A DNA stretch of 64,000 nt from Sulfitobacter guttiformis (GTDB lineage: Bacteria > Pseudomonadota > Alphaproteobacteria > Rhodobacterales > Rhodobacteraceae). This document shows, piece by piece, positions 36,499 through 45,153 of this stretch. The notes beneath the pieces were generated by a model, which did not search any database, was not told where the DNA came from, and worked only from the letters and a program-made list of their open reading frames with translations. How positions within the stretch are numbered: position 1 is the stretch's first letter; each line of letters begins with the position of its first letter. The position numbers and the translations under genes are program-made. The stretch lies in the NCBI RefSeq assembly GCF_003610455.1, contig NZ_RAQK01000001.1, forward strand, positions 2,294,001 through 2,358,000. Reading direction: 5' to 3'.

Positions 36499-37140
36499 TT
36501 AGTCTATGCGCGTTACAATTGTCTCGCGCGATTTGCGTACTTTTTTCATCGGCAGTAGCCAGTCACCCGTTTCATCGCGGTAGCCAAGCGGCAGCAGAAT
36601 AACAGAGCGCAGGCCCTGCGCCTTGAGGTCCAGTAACTCGTCGACCTTTGCAGGATCAAACCCTTCCATCGGGGTGCTGTCGACTTCCTGCTCTGCAGCG
36701 GCAACCAGTGCGATCCCCAACGCGATATAGGCCTGACGCGCTGCGTGCTCATAGTTGATCTGCGCATCGCGTGGCACATAGCTTTTCTTAAGGTTCTCGT
36801 AATAGGCGTGTAGCATGGGCAGATCGCCGCGCTCTTCCACATTGAGATCGACAACTTCGTCGATGCGGGCATCGGTGTAGTTATCCCATGCTGCAAACAC
36901 CAACAGGTGAGAGCCATCGGTAATCTGGGCCTGATCGCTGGCCACTTTGCGAATGGCGGCACGCTTTTCAGGGTTGGTCACTACCAGCACTTCGAATGGT
37001 TGTGTCCCGCTGGATGTGGGTGACATCCGGATCGCTTCAAGAATGATATCGACCTTATCTTCGGGCACGGTTTTGGATGGGTCCATTTTCTTGGTGGCAT
37101 AGCGCCAGTCCAGCTGGTCCATCAGGTTTGTCTTGGTCAT
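36499..37140 (-). CDS. Nitroreductase-family NAD(P)H oxidoreductase (NfsB-like)
   Basis: This 213-residue flavoprotein reduces nitro or quinone compounds with NAD(P)H. FMN-binding features are visible: DWRYATKKMDPSKTVP, IRMSPTSSGTQPFEVLVV, ARQAYIALGIALVAAAEQEVDSTPMEGFD and LRSVILLPLGYRDE. The ATG at 37140 follows GGAG with 6-nt spacing; the longer frame is rejected because it enters the promoter region. It is divergent from an HxlR-type regulator gene that probably controls it. Confidence 0.92.
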   Translation of the reverse strand: MTKTNLMDQLDWRYATKKMDPSKTVPEDKVDIILEAIRMSPTSSGTQPFEVLVVTNPEKRAAIRKVASDQAQITDGSHLLVFAAWDNYTDARIDEVVDLNVEERGDLPMLHAYYENLKKSYVPRDAQINYEHAARQAYIALGIALVAAAEQEVDSTPMEGFDPAKVDELLDLKAQGLRSVILLPLGYRDETGDWLLPMKKVRKSRETIVTRID

Positions 37141-37177
37141 CGGGTGCTCCTGTTGATTGCACATGGCAAACGTGGTA

Positions 37178-37187
37178 TACATTTGTA
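37178..37187. promoter_or_regulatory. Candidate HxlR-type operator (TAC-N4-GTA)
   Basis: The divergent spacer contains GGTATACATTTGTAACC (37174-37190) with a TAC-ATTT-GTA core. HxlR/YodB-type regulators are reported to bind TAC-spacer-GTA elements. Its place 38 bp before the nitroreductase ATG suits repression there. The dyad is short, so this is a suggestion only. Confidence 0.35.
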
Positions 37188-37264
37188 ACCGAAGATATAT
37201 TGAGAACCCGCGTCGCCTGCAAGTAGGCACACCAATGACCCTTGGTCACAAGAAGGGAACCACG

Positions 37265-37639
37265 ATGCCCGATACTGATAGATGTCCTGATTGTAGCAGA
37301 ATAAACGAGGTCCTGTCCCGTGTGGGCGACAGATGGAGCGTTCTGGTTGTTATATCTCTGTCGCGCTACGGTGTGCAAAGGTTTAACGCGCTCAAAAAGA
37401 ATTTGGGCATTTCCCAGCGGATGCTGAGCCTGACATTAAAACAGCTGGAACGTGATGGCCTGATTAGCCGTACCTATCATCCAACGATACCGCCCAAGGT
37501 GGAATATGCGCTCACGCCGCTAGGTGAGGAGTTTCGCGCGCCGGTGACGGCGCTGGGGCATTGGGCGCTTGATAATCTTCGCGCCATAGATGCGGCGCGG
37601 GATGTCTATGATGCTGCCTTGGAGGAGGCTCGAGAATAG
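37265..37639 (+). CDS. HxlR-family winged-helix transcriptional regulator
   Basis: This 124-residue regulator has CPDCSRINEVLSRVGDRWSVLVVISL (conserved Cys and GDRW motif), then RFNALKKNLGISQRMLSLTLKQLERDGLI (recognition helix) and RTYHPTIPPKVEYALTPLGEE (wing). Cys6 and Cys9 could sense electrophiles or oxidants, as in YodB-like members. The ATG at 37265 is preceded by AAGGGA and has the usual N-terminal length; the upstream extension is rejected. It is divergent from the nitroreductase gene across 124 bp, the usual arrangement for a quinone- or nitro-stress switch. Confidence 0.9.
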   Translation: MPDTDRCPDCSRINEVLSRVGDRWSVLVVISLSRYGVQRFNALKKNLGISQRMLSLTLKQLERDGLISRTYHPTIPPKVEYALTPLGEEFRAPVTALGHWALDNLRAIDAARDVYDAALEEARE

Positions 37640-37645
37640 CCGTTG

Positions 37646-39121
37646 TTAGCTGCGCTGGATGATCAGGCGTGCACAGACGCCTGTAGTCGTATCTTCAAAC
37701 GCCAGACTCCCGCCATGAAGTTTGGCGATTGTCGCTACAATGGTCAGGCCCAGCCCGTAACCTTCGATCGTCGCGGTGTTGTTGCCGCGCGTGTAGGGCT
37801 CCATGAGGGCTTCAATATCCTTTGCAGAGTTGCCGGAGCCTTCGTCCTCAACGATGATGGCAACGCACTCTGCATCTGCTTCCAAGGCAACCGTGGCGCG
37901 GCGCCCGTATTTTAGCGCATTGTCGACAAGATTTCCGATCGCTCGCTCCAGTGCAATGGGGCGTCCCGTAATCGTGATCTGCCGGTCGCCCATCATCACG
38001 GTGCGGCCTTGACGGGACGTGAATACAGAGGTGCCACCCCGAATGATCACATCCTTGGCTTCTCTGAATGTCACCGCTCGGCCCATATCCTGATAATTAG
38101 CTACGACGGCCTCAACGAGAGCATTGAGCGAGAGCTTGCGTGGGGCCTCTACGTTCATCTCGGAACGGGTGTAGGTCAGGACGCTTTCAATCATGCCGGT
38201 CATGCTGTCGATATCCGCTTCCAGCTTTTTGCGCAGATCGGCATCATCAATAAGGGCTGCGCGCAGGCGAAGGCGGGTTGCGGGGGTGCCCAGATCATGG
38301 CTCACGCCGGACAGAACTGCTGCACGCCCTTCAAGCTGCGCGCGCTCCGCCTCGAGGTGCACGTTTACGGCATCGACAATATCACGCAATTCCTGCGGCC
38401 CGCGTATATCATAGCGGGCAGGGCCGCCCACCCTGCGCCGGTTGCGAAGTTGGTTGGCAAAGCGGGTGAAATCGGAGGACAGGTTGAGCCCTAGTGTGAG
38501 CAGAATGCCTGTGCTGATGATGGCAAACAGCGCCGCTGGCAAACGGCGATCTGTCGGTGCCGCATCACATCCCCAGATCGAAGCGCCGTCAATCCGTTGC
38601 CATGGCGCATCCGATACGCGTGCTATCACCACAGGATCGCTACAAAACGAGGCGAGCAGGCGCAAAACCTCGCCAGTTGTCTCTGCGGCAGATTGCCCGT
38701 CGCGGCGGTTTATATCGGCGAGGCTGTAAACAAGGTCGGGCGAGAGTATCGCCAGAGACAACAGCGCACCGGCGCCTGTGCCGGACCGGACGCCGGATCG
38801 TGTGGTATTACCATCTACAAAAATCGGCACATTTGTGATACGCGCCGCAGAGGGTGCATCCGAGATCTGCTGATAGTTTCCTGTGGTGGCAAAACTCTGA
38901 TCCGCCTGCGACAAGGTGGAAATCACCAGGCCCGCAGGTGCCTCACTGCCGTTTTGCAGCGCATGATATAGTGCGATGCCTGCGACATAGGCCTGTTCGC
39001 GATGATCGCGCCAATCGGCGTTTGAGGCCATCCAAAGCCAGACAGTGCTGCCGCCGACCAGCAATGCGCAAATCGTCGATACGATTGTTACCCCGCGCAG
39101 ACTGGTGAGTGAATTGATCAA
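37646..39121 (-). CDS. Sensor histidine kinase, GtrS-like, of the glucose module
   Basis: This 491-residue kinase has a transmembrane helix (about 8-31), a periplasmic sensor region (about 33-195), a second helix (about 197-214) and a HAMP-like stretch. HisKA follows, with His275 in LSGVSHDLGTPATRLRLR, and then HATPase (NLVDNALKYG, EDEGSG and GYGLGLTIV). It overlaps its response regulator gene by 4 bp (ATGA). The regulator's 5' end faces the glucose ABC operon, recalling the GtrS/GltR pair of pseudomonads, which controls glucose uptake; the ligand is not visible here. Confidence 0.9.
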   Translation of the reverse strand: MINSLTSLRGVTIVSTICALLVGGSTVWLWMASNADWRDHREQAYVAGIALYHALQNGSEAPAGLVISTLSQADQSFATTGNYQQISDAPSAARITNVPIFVDGNTTRSGVRSGTGAGALLSLAILSPDLVYSLADINRRDGQSAAETTGEVLRLLASFCSDPVVIARVSDAPWQRIDGASIWGCDAAPTDRRLPAALFAIISTGILLTLGLNLSSDFTRFANQLRNRRRVGGPARYDIRGPQELRDIVDAVNVHLEAERAQLEGRAAVLSGVSHDLGTPATRLRLRAALIDDADLRKKLEADIDSMTGMIESVLTYTRSEMNVEAPRKLSLNALVEAVVANYQDMGRAVTFREAKDVIIRGGTSVFTSRQGRTVMMGDRQITITGRPIALERAIGNLVDNALKYGRRATVALEADAECVAIIVEDEGSGNSAKDIEALMEPYTRGNNTATIEGYGLGLTIVATIAKLHGGSLAFEDTTTGVCARLIIQRS

Positions 39122-39855
39122 GGCGTCATAGCTTCTACATCGGCTGCAAAGACATAGCCTATGCCACGCTCGGTTCTCAAGATGCGAGGGTCTTTCGGGT
39201 TTTCCTCGATCTTTGAGCGTAGACGCCCGACCAGCACATCAATGCTTCGCCCTTGCGCGTCGCCGCTGTGCGGCCCCTCGCCTGTAACGTCGAGGGCGGC
39301 GGCAATTTCCTCACGAGTCAGGGGAATGCGCGGGTTTGCCAGAAAGGTTTGCAAAAGCGCCGTTTCGCGCCGCGACAGCACGACCTGAACGCCAAGGGGA
39401 GAAATCACTTCGTTGCGCTTTGCATCATAGACCCAACCGAGAAACCGGAAGGTTTGCGTCTTTCGCCGGTGCACCAGCGATGAGGAGCGCCGCGCCCGCG
39501 ACAAGACTGCTTTTACCCGCGCCAGTAACAGATCGGGGTTGAACGGTTTTGCGATATAGTCATCTGCGCCCACCTCATAACCCTCCATGCGCTGGTGATC
39601 GGCAGAGAGAGCTGACACAATGATAATCGGTACGTCGTGATCACGGCGCAAGCGGTTACAAATCTCAAGACCATTTTCATCGCCCAGCATGACGTCGAGC
39701 AGCACCAGATCAATGCGGCCTGCATCGAGATGCGCCTTCGCCTGATTTCCTGTTGCGGCTGGCAGGGCGATTGCACCGTTGCGCTGAAGGTAGGTTGTCA
39801 TCATCTCGCGCACGTCAGCGTCATCGTCGACAACGAGGATTCTGGGGATCGTCAT
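39118..39855 (-). CDS. OmpR-family response regulator, GltR-like
   Basis: This 245-residue regulator has a receiver domain (RILVVDDDADVRE, Asp54 in DLVLLDVMLGDENG, VSALSADHQ, YIAKPF). The C-terminal winged helix spans TREEIAAALDVTGEGPHSGDAQGRSIDVLVGRLRSKIEENPKDP and RTERGIGYVF. The ATG at 39855 lies 6 nt after GGAG, better than the ATG at 39876 in the same frame. It is divergent from the sugar ABC operon across 212 bp that contain two TGTAAC half-sites 10 bp apart, a plausible binding site. Confidence 0.93.
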   Translation of the reverse strand: MTIPRILVVDDDADVREMMTTYLQRNGAIALPAATGNQAKAHLDAGRIDLVLLDVMLGDENGLEICNRLRRDHDVPIIIVSALSADHQRMEGYEVGADDYIAKPFNPDLLLARVKAVLSRARRSSSLVHRRKTQTFRFLGWVYDAKRNEVISPLGVQVVLSRRETALLQTFLANPRIPLTREEIAAALDVTGEGPHSGDAQGRSIDVLVGRLRSKIEENPKDPRILRTERGIGYVFAADVEAMTP

Positions 39856-39929
39856 TTGAAGCTCCTGTCGGGCCATATTGCTGCACCAGAGATGCCATAC
39901 GCAATAATCTGCACCAGAAATTCTAAATT

Positions 39930-39945
39930 TGTAACAGGGTGTAAC
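39930..39945. promoter_or_regulatory. TGTAAC direct repeat, candidate GltR-like operator
   Basis: TGTAAC occurs at 39930-39935 and again at 39940-39945, a 10-bp period typical of tandem OmpR-family binding. It lies in the 212-bp spacer between the response regulator gene and the glucose transporter operon, so one site could serve both. Confidence 0.5.
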
Positions 39946-40067
39946 GGCTGGCCTGATTATTTGCCTGCGGTAAGCGAATACCCGTCATGTGCATCTTGCA
40001 TAGGATTGCGCCATCCCTATCACTTGGGACACATCCGCGTGTGCGGAGTTTTCTGGGAGGAAAAACA

Positions 40068-41312
40068 ATGAAAACCTATCTTACAGGTGCGATATCGGCA
40101 CTGGCGATAACGGCAGCAACTATGGGTGGCGCCGAGCCGCAGGCAGAAGTCTTGCATTATTGGACATCGGGCGGCGAAGCGAAATCAGCCGCTGTGCTTC
40201 AGGAAGAATTTGCCGCGAACGGCGGCACATGGACGGATATGCCGGTTGCCGGCGGCGGTGGCGATGCGGCAATGACAGCCCTGCGGGCGCGTGTTCTGTC
40301 CGGTAACGCGCCGACTGCCGTCCAGCTTAAAGGCCCCGCCATTCAGGAGTGGTATGAGGAGGGCGTTCTGGCCGATATTTCTGCCGTGGCGGAAGCAAAT
40401 AACTGGGCCGATGTCCTGCCCGCCTCTATCGCGGCGCATATGAAGTGCGAGGGTACATGGTGTGCCGCACCTGTGAACGTGCACCGCGTTGACTGGATCT
40501 GGGCCAATACAGAAGTCCTCAAGGCCAATGATATCTCAATGCCAACCACATGGGATGAATTCAACGCAGCTGCTGACAAATTACTCGCCGCAGGCGTCAT
40601 ACCGTTGGCCCACGGCGGTCAGGCGTGGCAGGATGCGACGGTATTCGAGGCTGTCGCACTCGGCATTCTTGGACCTGACGGTTATCGCAAGGCGTTCGTC
40701 GATCTCGATCGTGACACGCTAACCTCTCCGCAGATGATCGCGGTATTTGACCAGATGCGTAAAATGCGCGGCTACGTCGATAGCAATTTCTCCGGACGTG
40801 ACTGGAATCTGGCAACAGCCATGGTGATGAACGGTGAAGCGGCATTCCAGATTATGGGTGATTGGGCGAAGGGTGAATTTATGGCAGCAGGGAAGGTACC
40901 TGGTACCGATTTTCTGTGTGCCTCGGCTCCGGGCGAAGGGTTTTTGTACAACGTCGACAGCTTTGCTATGTTCAACGTCGAAGGGGAGGACAAAAAGAGC
41001 GGACAGGATTTGCTGGCCAAGCTCGTCGTGGGAGAGAGCTTTCAGGAGGTTTTCAACCTCAACAAAGGATCGATCCCTGCGCGTACCGATGTCTCGCTCG
41101 ATGCATTTGACGATTGCGCAAAGCTGTCATCGGCAGACATGATCGCAAGCTCTGATGCCAATTCTCTTTTGCCAAGCTATGCCCATGGCATGGCACTGCG
41201 CGGCGCGCAGGCGGGTGCGATAACGGACGTCGTAACAGCGCATTTCAATTCCGACATGTCATCGCAGGATGCGGTTCAGCAGCTTGCAGATGGCATCGCA
41301 AACAGCATGTAA
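40068..41312 (+). CDS. Sugar ABC transporter substrate-binding protein (glucose-type, GtsA-like)
   Basis: This 414-residue periplasmic protein has a signal peptide (ending near GGAEPQAE) and a family-1 solute-binding fold. VLHYWTSGGEAKSAAVLQEEF, GGGGDAAMTALRARVLSGNAP, NVHRVDWIWANTEVLKAND and GDWAKGEFMAAGKVPGTDF are typical of glucose/mannose binders of proteobacterial CUT1 systems. GGGAGG precedes the ATG. Two permeases, an ATPase and glucokinase follow, so glucose is the likely ligand (context inference). A hairpin separates it from the permease genes. Confidence 0.9.
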   Translation: MKTYLTGAISALAITAATMGGAEPQAEVLHYWTSGGEAKSAAVLQEEFAANGGTWTDMPVAGGGGDAAMTALRARVLSGNAPTAVQLKGPAIQEWYEEGVLADISAVAEANNWADVLPASIAAHMKCEGTWCAAPVNVHRVDWIWANTEVLKANDISMPTTWDEFNAAADKLLAAGVIPLAHGGQAWQDATVFEAVALGILGPDGYRKAFVDLDRDTLTSPQMIAVFDQMRKMRGYVDSNFSGRDWNLATAMVMNGEAAFQIMGDWAKGEFMAAGKVPGTDFLCASAPGEGFLYNVDSFAMFNVEGEDKKSGQDLLAKLVVGESFQEVFNLNKGSIPARTDVSLDAFDDCAKLSSADMIASSDANSLLPSYAHGMALRGAQAGAITDVVTAHFNSDMSSQDAVQQLADGIANSM

Positions 41313-41323
41313 ATGCATTATTT

Positions 41324-41347
41324 CGCCCCGCCGATTGTTGCGGGGCG
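41324..41347 (+). promoter_or_regulatory. Hairpin between sugar binding-protein and permease genes
   Basis: CGCCCCGC (41324-41331) pairs with GCGGGGCG (41340-41347) around an 8-nt loop. No T-run follows. As with malE-malF type operons, it probably protects the upstream mRNA so that the binding protein is made in excess. Confidence 0.7.
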
Positions 41348-41369
41348 AGATGGCTTTGGGAGGGGTCGG

Positions 41370-42242
41370 ATGTTGAAGTGGCTGGAAGAAAATACGCCGA
41401 AATTGGTGCTGGCGCCGTCGTTCATCGCCATGCTTGTATTTGTGTATGGCTTCATCGCCTGGACTGCGTGGGTCTCGCTGACTCGTTCGCGGTTGTTGCC
41501 GAAATACGAAATTGACGGGCTTATCCAATACGAGCGGCTGTTCGCGTCGCCCCGTTGGGAGACGGCATTCGGCAATCTGTTTGTATTCGGTATCCTGTTT
41601 ATTATGATCGCGATGATCCTCGGGTTGGTCCTTGCCATTCTGCTTGATCAGAACATTCGCACCGAAGGGGCCATTCGCACGATTTACCTCTATCCGATGG
41701 CCCTATCGATGATTGTCACGGGTACGGCCTGGAAATGGATCCTGAACCCCGGTTTGGGTTTGGAGGCCACGGTACGCGGCTGGGGGTTCGAGACGTTCAC
41801 ATTCGACTGGCTCGTGAACCCTGAAATGGCAATTTATACCGTCGTCATCGCCGCGATCTGGCAAAGCTCGGGCTTTGTGATGGCGTTGTTTCTGGCGGGA
41901 CTACGATCGGTTGACGAAGAAATTATCAAGGCTGCTCAGGTTGACGGTATCCCCACTTGGCGTGTGTATTCGGCAATTATAATCCCTTCTATGGCACCGA
42001 TATTCTTGTCTGCTTTTATCGTGCTCTCGCATTTGGCGATCAAAAGCTTCGATCTGGTAATCGCCCTGACCGGCGGCGGCCCCGGTTACGCCACCGACTT
42101 GCCTGCAACATACATGTACACGATGGCGTTCTCACGCGGAGACATAGGGCAGGCCGCTAGTTCTGCGATGATTATGATGATGGTCGTTTTCACCATTATT
42201 GTCCCTTATCTCTATTCCGAATTGAGGTCCAAAGATGGGTGA
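41370..42242 (+). CDS. Sugar ABC transporter permease (GtsB-like)
   Basis: This 290-residue inner-membrane permease has six hydrophobic segments. The coupling loop is visible as EEIIKAAQVDGIPTWRVYSAII, and GGGPGYATDLPATYMYTMAF is a usual CUT1 permease segment. The ATG at 41370 follows GGGAGGGG; the frame start at 41313 would include the hairpin and is unlikely. The next permease gene begins 8 bp before its stop. It forms the transmembrane channel with the second permease. Confidence 0.92.
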   Translation: MLKWLEENTPKLVLAPSFIAMLVFVYGFIAWTAWVSLTRSRLLPKYEIDGLIQYERLFASPRWETAFGNLFVFGILFIMIAMILGLVLAILLDQNIRTEGAIRTIYLYPMALSMIVTGTAWKWILNPGLGLEATVRGWGFETFTFDWLVNPEMAIYTVVIAAIWQSSGFVMALFLAGLRSVDEEIIKAAQVDGIPTWRVYSAIIIPSMAPIFLSAFIVLSHLAIKSFDLVIALTGGGPGYATDLPATYMYTMAFSRGDIGQAASSAMIMMMVVFTIIVPYLYSELRSKDG

Positions 42243-43128
42243 TACTTCGATTATTTCCGCTACCCGCGGCAACCAGAGCAGCAAGGTGGCACTGCGCTGG
42301 GCGCTATACATTATGCTGGGCATCTTCGCGCTCTTCTATCTAATGCCGTTGTTTGTGATGATCACGACCTCGCTCAAAAGCCTTGACGAGATCCGCACTG
42401 GTGATCTGATATCACTGCCGCGCGCGGTAACCTTTGATGCTTGGGGCAAGGCGTGGTCGGGTGCTTGTACCGGCATCCAGTGTGAAGGCGTACGCCCCTA
42501 TTTCTGGAACTCTGTATTGATCGCTATTCCGGCGGTTTTGATTTCCACCTTGATTGGCGCGCTCAACGGATATGTGGTGGCACAGTGGCGGTTTCGCGGG
42601 GCCAATATCTTTTTCTCGCTAATGCTTTTTGGCTGTTTCATTCCGTTTCAGGTGGTGTTGCTGCCAATGGCGCGGGTGCTCGGCATCATGGGTATTGCAG
42701 GCACTATTCCGGGCCTTATCTTCGTGCATGTGATCTATGGCTTGGGCTTTACCACACTGTTTTTCCGCAACTATTACGTTTCGATCCCTTCAGAGCTGAC
42801 ATCGGCTGCAAAAGTGGACGGCGCCGGGTTCTTCCGCATCTTCTGGTCGATCTTTTTGCCGCTCTCGTTACCTATCATCGTGGTCACTGTGATCTGGCAA
42901 TTCACGCAAATCTGGAACGACTTTCTGTTCGGTGTCTCGTTCAGTCAGGCGGGCACCCAGCCTGTGACTGTGGCCCTTAACAACATCGTAAACTCAACCA
43001 CCGGCGTCAAAGAATACAATGTCGATATGGCCGCAGCGATCATCGCGGCCCTGCCTACGTTATTTGTATATGTCGTTGCCGGGAATTATTTCGTCCGCGG
43101 TCTGACCGCAGGCTCCGTGAAAGGATAA
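42235..43128 (+). CDS. Sugar ABC transporter permease (GtsC-like)
   Basis: This 297-residue permease has six hydrophobic segments. FYLMPLFVMITTSLKSLDEI is the typical start of MalG-type permeases, and the EAA loop reads SELTSAAKVDGAGFFRIFWSIFLPLSLP. An internal loop carries a Cys pair (SGACTGIQC). It overlaps the preceding permease gene by 8 bp, and the ATPase gene follows after 5 bp, so the operon is tightly coupled. Confidence 0.93.
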   Translation: MGDTSIISATRGNQSSKVALRWALYIMLGIFALFYLMPLFVMITTSLKSLDEIRTGDLISLPRAVTFDAWGKAWSGACTGIQCEGVRPYFWNSVLIAIPAVLISTLIGALNGYVVAQWRFRGANIFFSLMLFGCFIPFQVVLLPMARVLGIMGIAGTIPGLIFVHVIYGLGFTTLFFRNYYVSIPSELTSAAKVDGAGFFRIFWSIFLPLSLPIIVVTVIWQFTQIWNDFLFGVSFSQAGTQPVTVALNNIVNSTTGVKEYNVDMAAAIIAALPTLFVYVVAGNYFVRGLTAGSVKG

Positions 43129-43133
43129 ACTCC

Positions 43134-44231
43134 ATGGCTGCTATATTGGAAATCAACAATCTGTTCAAAAGCTATGGCGCAATGGAGATCCTAAAAGACA
43201 TCAACGTGTCGATCGACGAAGGTGATTTTCTGGTCCTTGTAGGTCCCTCGGGCTGTGGCAAATCCACCCTACTCAATTGTATTGCAGGTCTTGAGCCGGT
43301 CAATGGCGGACAAATCGCCATCGGCGGTAAGGACATGACAAACGTCAGCCCAAAAGACCGTGATATTGCAATGGTGTTCCAGTCCTACGCTCTCTATCCG
43401 ACGATGACGGTGGCCAAAAATATAACCTTCGGGATGAAGGTGCGCGGCATCGCGCAATCAGTACAGGATGAAAAGCTCGCCTATGTGGCCCAGCAGTTGC
43501 AGATAGAGCCGTTGTTGAAGCGCAAGCCGGGTCAGCTTTCGGGAGGGCAGCGCCAGCGGGTTGCAATGGGCCGTGCGCTGGTCCGCGACCCCAAGCTCTT
43601 TTTGTTCGACGAGCCGTTGTCGAACCTCGATGCCAAGTTGCGCGTCGAGATGCGCACCGAGATCAAGGCCTTGCACCAGCGCCTCGGCGCCTCGATGGTT
43701 TACGTCACTCATGACCAGATTGAGGCGATGACGCTCGCCACCAAAATCGTGGTAATGAAGGCTGGTATTATCCAGCAGATTGGCACACCTGCAGAAATCT
43801 ACAACCGGCCCGCGAACCTTTTTGTGGCCGACTTTATGGGTAGCCCAGCGATGAACCTTATACCCGCGAAGGCGCGGTCGAACGGGACCTCCACAGAAAT
43901 CGAGATAACACGCAAGGACGGTGCGCCCATCATTCTGACCGACACCAAAAACAGGGACTTGCCAGAGGATGTAATTCTGGGTGTGCGTCCCGAGGATATT
44001 GCCGATGCCGCAGCGCGGGGCGGGCCAGATAGCCAAGAGGCAGAATGCGTGATCGACATTGTGGAGCCTGCGGGCGCCGATACCTTTGCTGTGATGCAGT
44101 TGGGTGGCAAGCATGTGACCGCGCGCCTGCATGCTGAGACAACGGCGACAGCAGGTGTCGCGCAACGCCTTGCGGTAGACTTAGGGAAAGTGTCGTATTT
44201 CTCCCCGTCTACCGGCCTGCGGTTAAATTGA
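43134..44231 (+). CDS. Sugar ABC transporter ATP-binding protein (UgpC/MsmK-like)
   Basis: This 365-residue ATPase has Walker A (GPSGCGKST), Q-loop (FQSYALYPTMTV), signature (LSGGQRQRVAMGRAL), Walker B (LFLFDEPLSNLD) and H-loop (VTHDQIEAM). The C-terminal TOBE/OB regulatory domain begins around MGSPAMNLIPA and contains VILGVRPEDI. It energises the two upstream permeases. Glucokinase starts 4 bp after its stop, tying uptake to phosphorylation. Confidence 0.95.
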   Translation: MAAILEINNLFKSYGAMEILKDINVSIDEGDFLVLVGPSGCGKSTLLNCIAGLEPVNGGQIAIGGKDMTNVSPKDRDIAMVFQSYALYPTMTVAKNITFGMKVRGIAQSVQDEKLAYVAQQLQIEPLLKRKPGQLSGGQRQRVAMGRALVRDPKLFLFDEPLSNLDAKLRVEMRTEIKALHQRLGASMVYVTHDQIEAMTLATKIVVMKAGIIQQIGTPAEIYNRPANLFVADFMGSPAMNLIPAKARSNGTSTEIEITRKDGAPIILTDTKNRDLPEDVILGVRPEDIADAAARGGPDSQEAECVIDIVEPAGADTFAVMQLGGKHVTARLHAETTATAGVAQRLAVDLGKVSYFSPSTGLRLN

Positions 44232-44235
44232 CGCG

Positions 44236-45153
44236 ATGCGACTGGTCGCGGATGTCGGAGGCACAAATACCCGTTTGGCTTTGAGCGATGGGGGCACGAT
44301 CAGACCTGCAACGGTTCGCACTTACGCAAATGACCGGTGGGACAGCCTGTATGCCGTTATTGCCGCGTTTCTGAAAGGGGCGGGCGCTGTGCCACAGCAA
44401 ATGGTCGTCGCAGTGGCCGGGCCTGTGAACCATGATCGTGCACGCCTTACAAACCGCGCTTGGGAGATCGATAGCGCGGAGCTGAAGCGGGCGTTTGGTT
44501 GCAAGCATGTTCGACTGTTGAACGATCTCACCGCGCTTGGCTATTCGGTCCCGATGTTAAGCGAAAGCCAGTTGCGACTGGTGACTGATGGCGCTCCTAA
44601 ACAGATAGGCCTTGCCCAGTCACTGGTAGTGGGAGTGGGTACGGGATTTAACGTCAGTCCGGTTTTGGAGAAATCGAATCTCGTCTTTTGCCCGGCGGTA
44701 GAGGCAGGGCATATCACCATGCCCCGCAGTATCTGCGCCGCTTTATTGGCCGCGAATGTTGACGCGGGTAATTTCATGACCATCGAAGCGCTGTTTTCGG
44801 GGAGGGGATTTACTTCATTTTGCAGGCGAATGACTGCGCAACCGACCTTGGACGGCCCTGCCGCAATTGCGGCCTACGGCAAAACCGGAGCAGATGATGT
44901 GACGCGGGCGATTGATGTCTATGCTTGCCTATTGGGAGAGTTGTTGCGCGATCTCTCGATGGCCTATTTGCCGTCATCGGGCATCTATCTGGCGGGGAGT
45001 ATTGCACGCGCACTCCTCGAAGTTTCACCATCGCCCTGCATGGCGGCCCTTCAACGGCCAGGTGCGATCACAACCAGCTTCAACCCGTCTGTCTGGACAA
45101 TCGAGGATGACGCAGCCGCCCTTGTCGGCTGTGCCGGTTACATCTTTACCTAA
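44236..45153 (+). CDS. glk: Glucokinase
   Basis: This 305-residue kinase of the Glk family (not ROK) phosphorylates glucose to glucose 6-phosphate with ATP. LVADVGGTNTRLAL is the N-terminal phosphate motif, VVAVAGPVNHDRARLTNRAWEID the second, LLNDLTALGYSVP contains the catalytic Asp, and VVGVGTGFNVSP and PAVEAGHITMP follow. It is the last gene of the ABC operon. Together the operon imports glucose and commits it to metabolism, presumably Entner-Doudoroff. Confidence 0.93.
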   Translation: MRLVADVGGTNTRLALSDGGTIRPATVRTYANDRWDSLYAVIAAFLKGAGAVPQQMVVAVAGPVNHDRARLTNRAWEIDSAELKRAFGCKHVRLLNDLTALGYSVPMLSESQLRLVTDGAPKQIGLAQSLVVGVGTGFNVSPVLEKSNLVFCPAVEAGHITMPRSICAALLAANVDAGNFMTIEALFSGRGFTSFCRRMTAQPTLDGPAAIAAYGKTGADDVTRAIDVYACLLGELLRDLSMAYLPSSGIYLAGSIARALLEVSPSPCMAALQRPGAITTSFNPSVWTIEDDAAALVGCAGYIFT

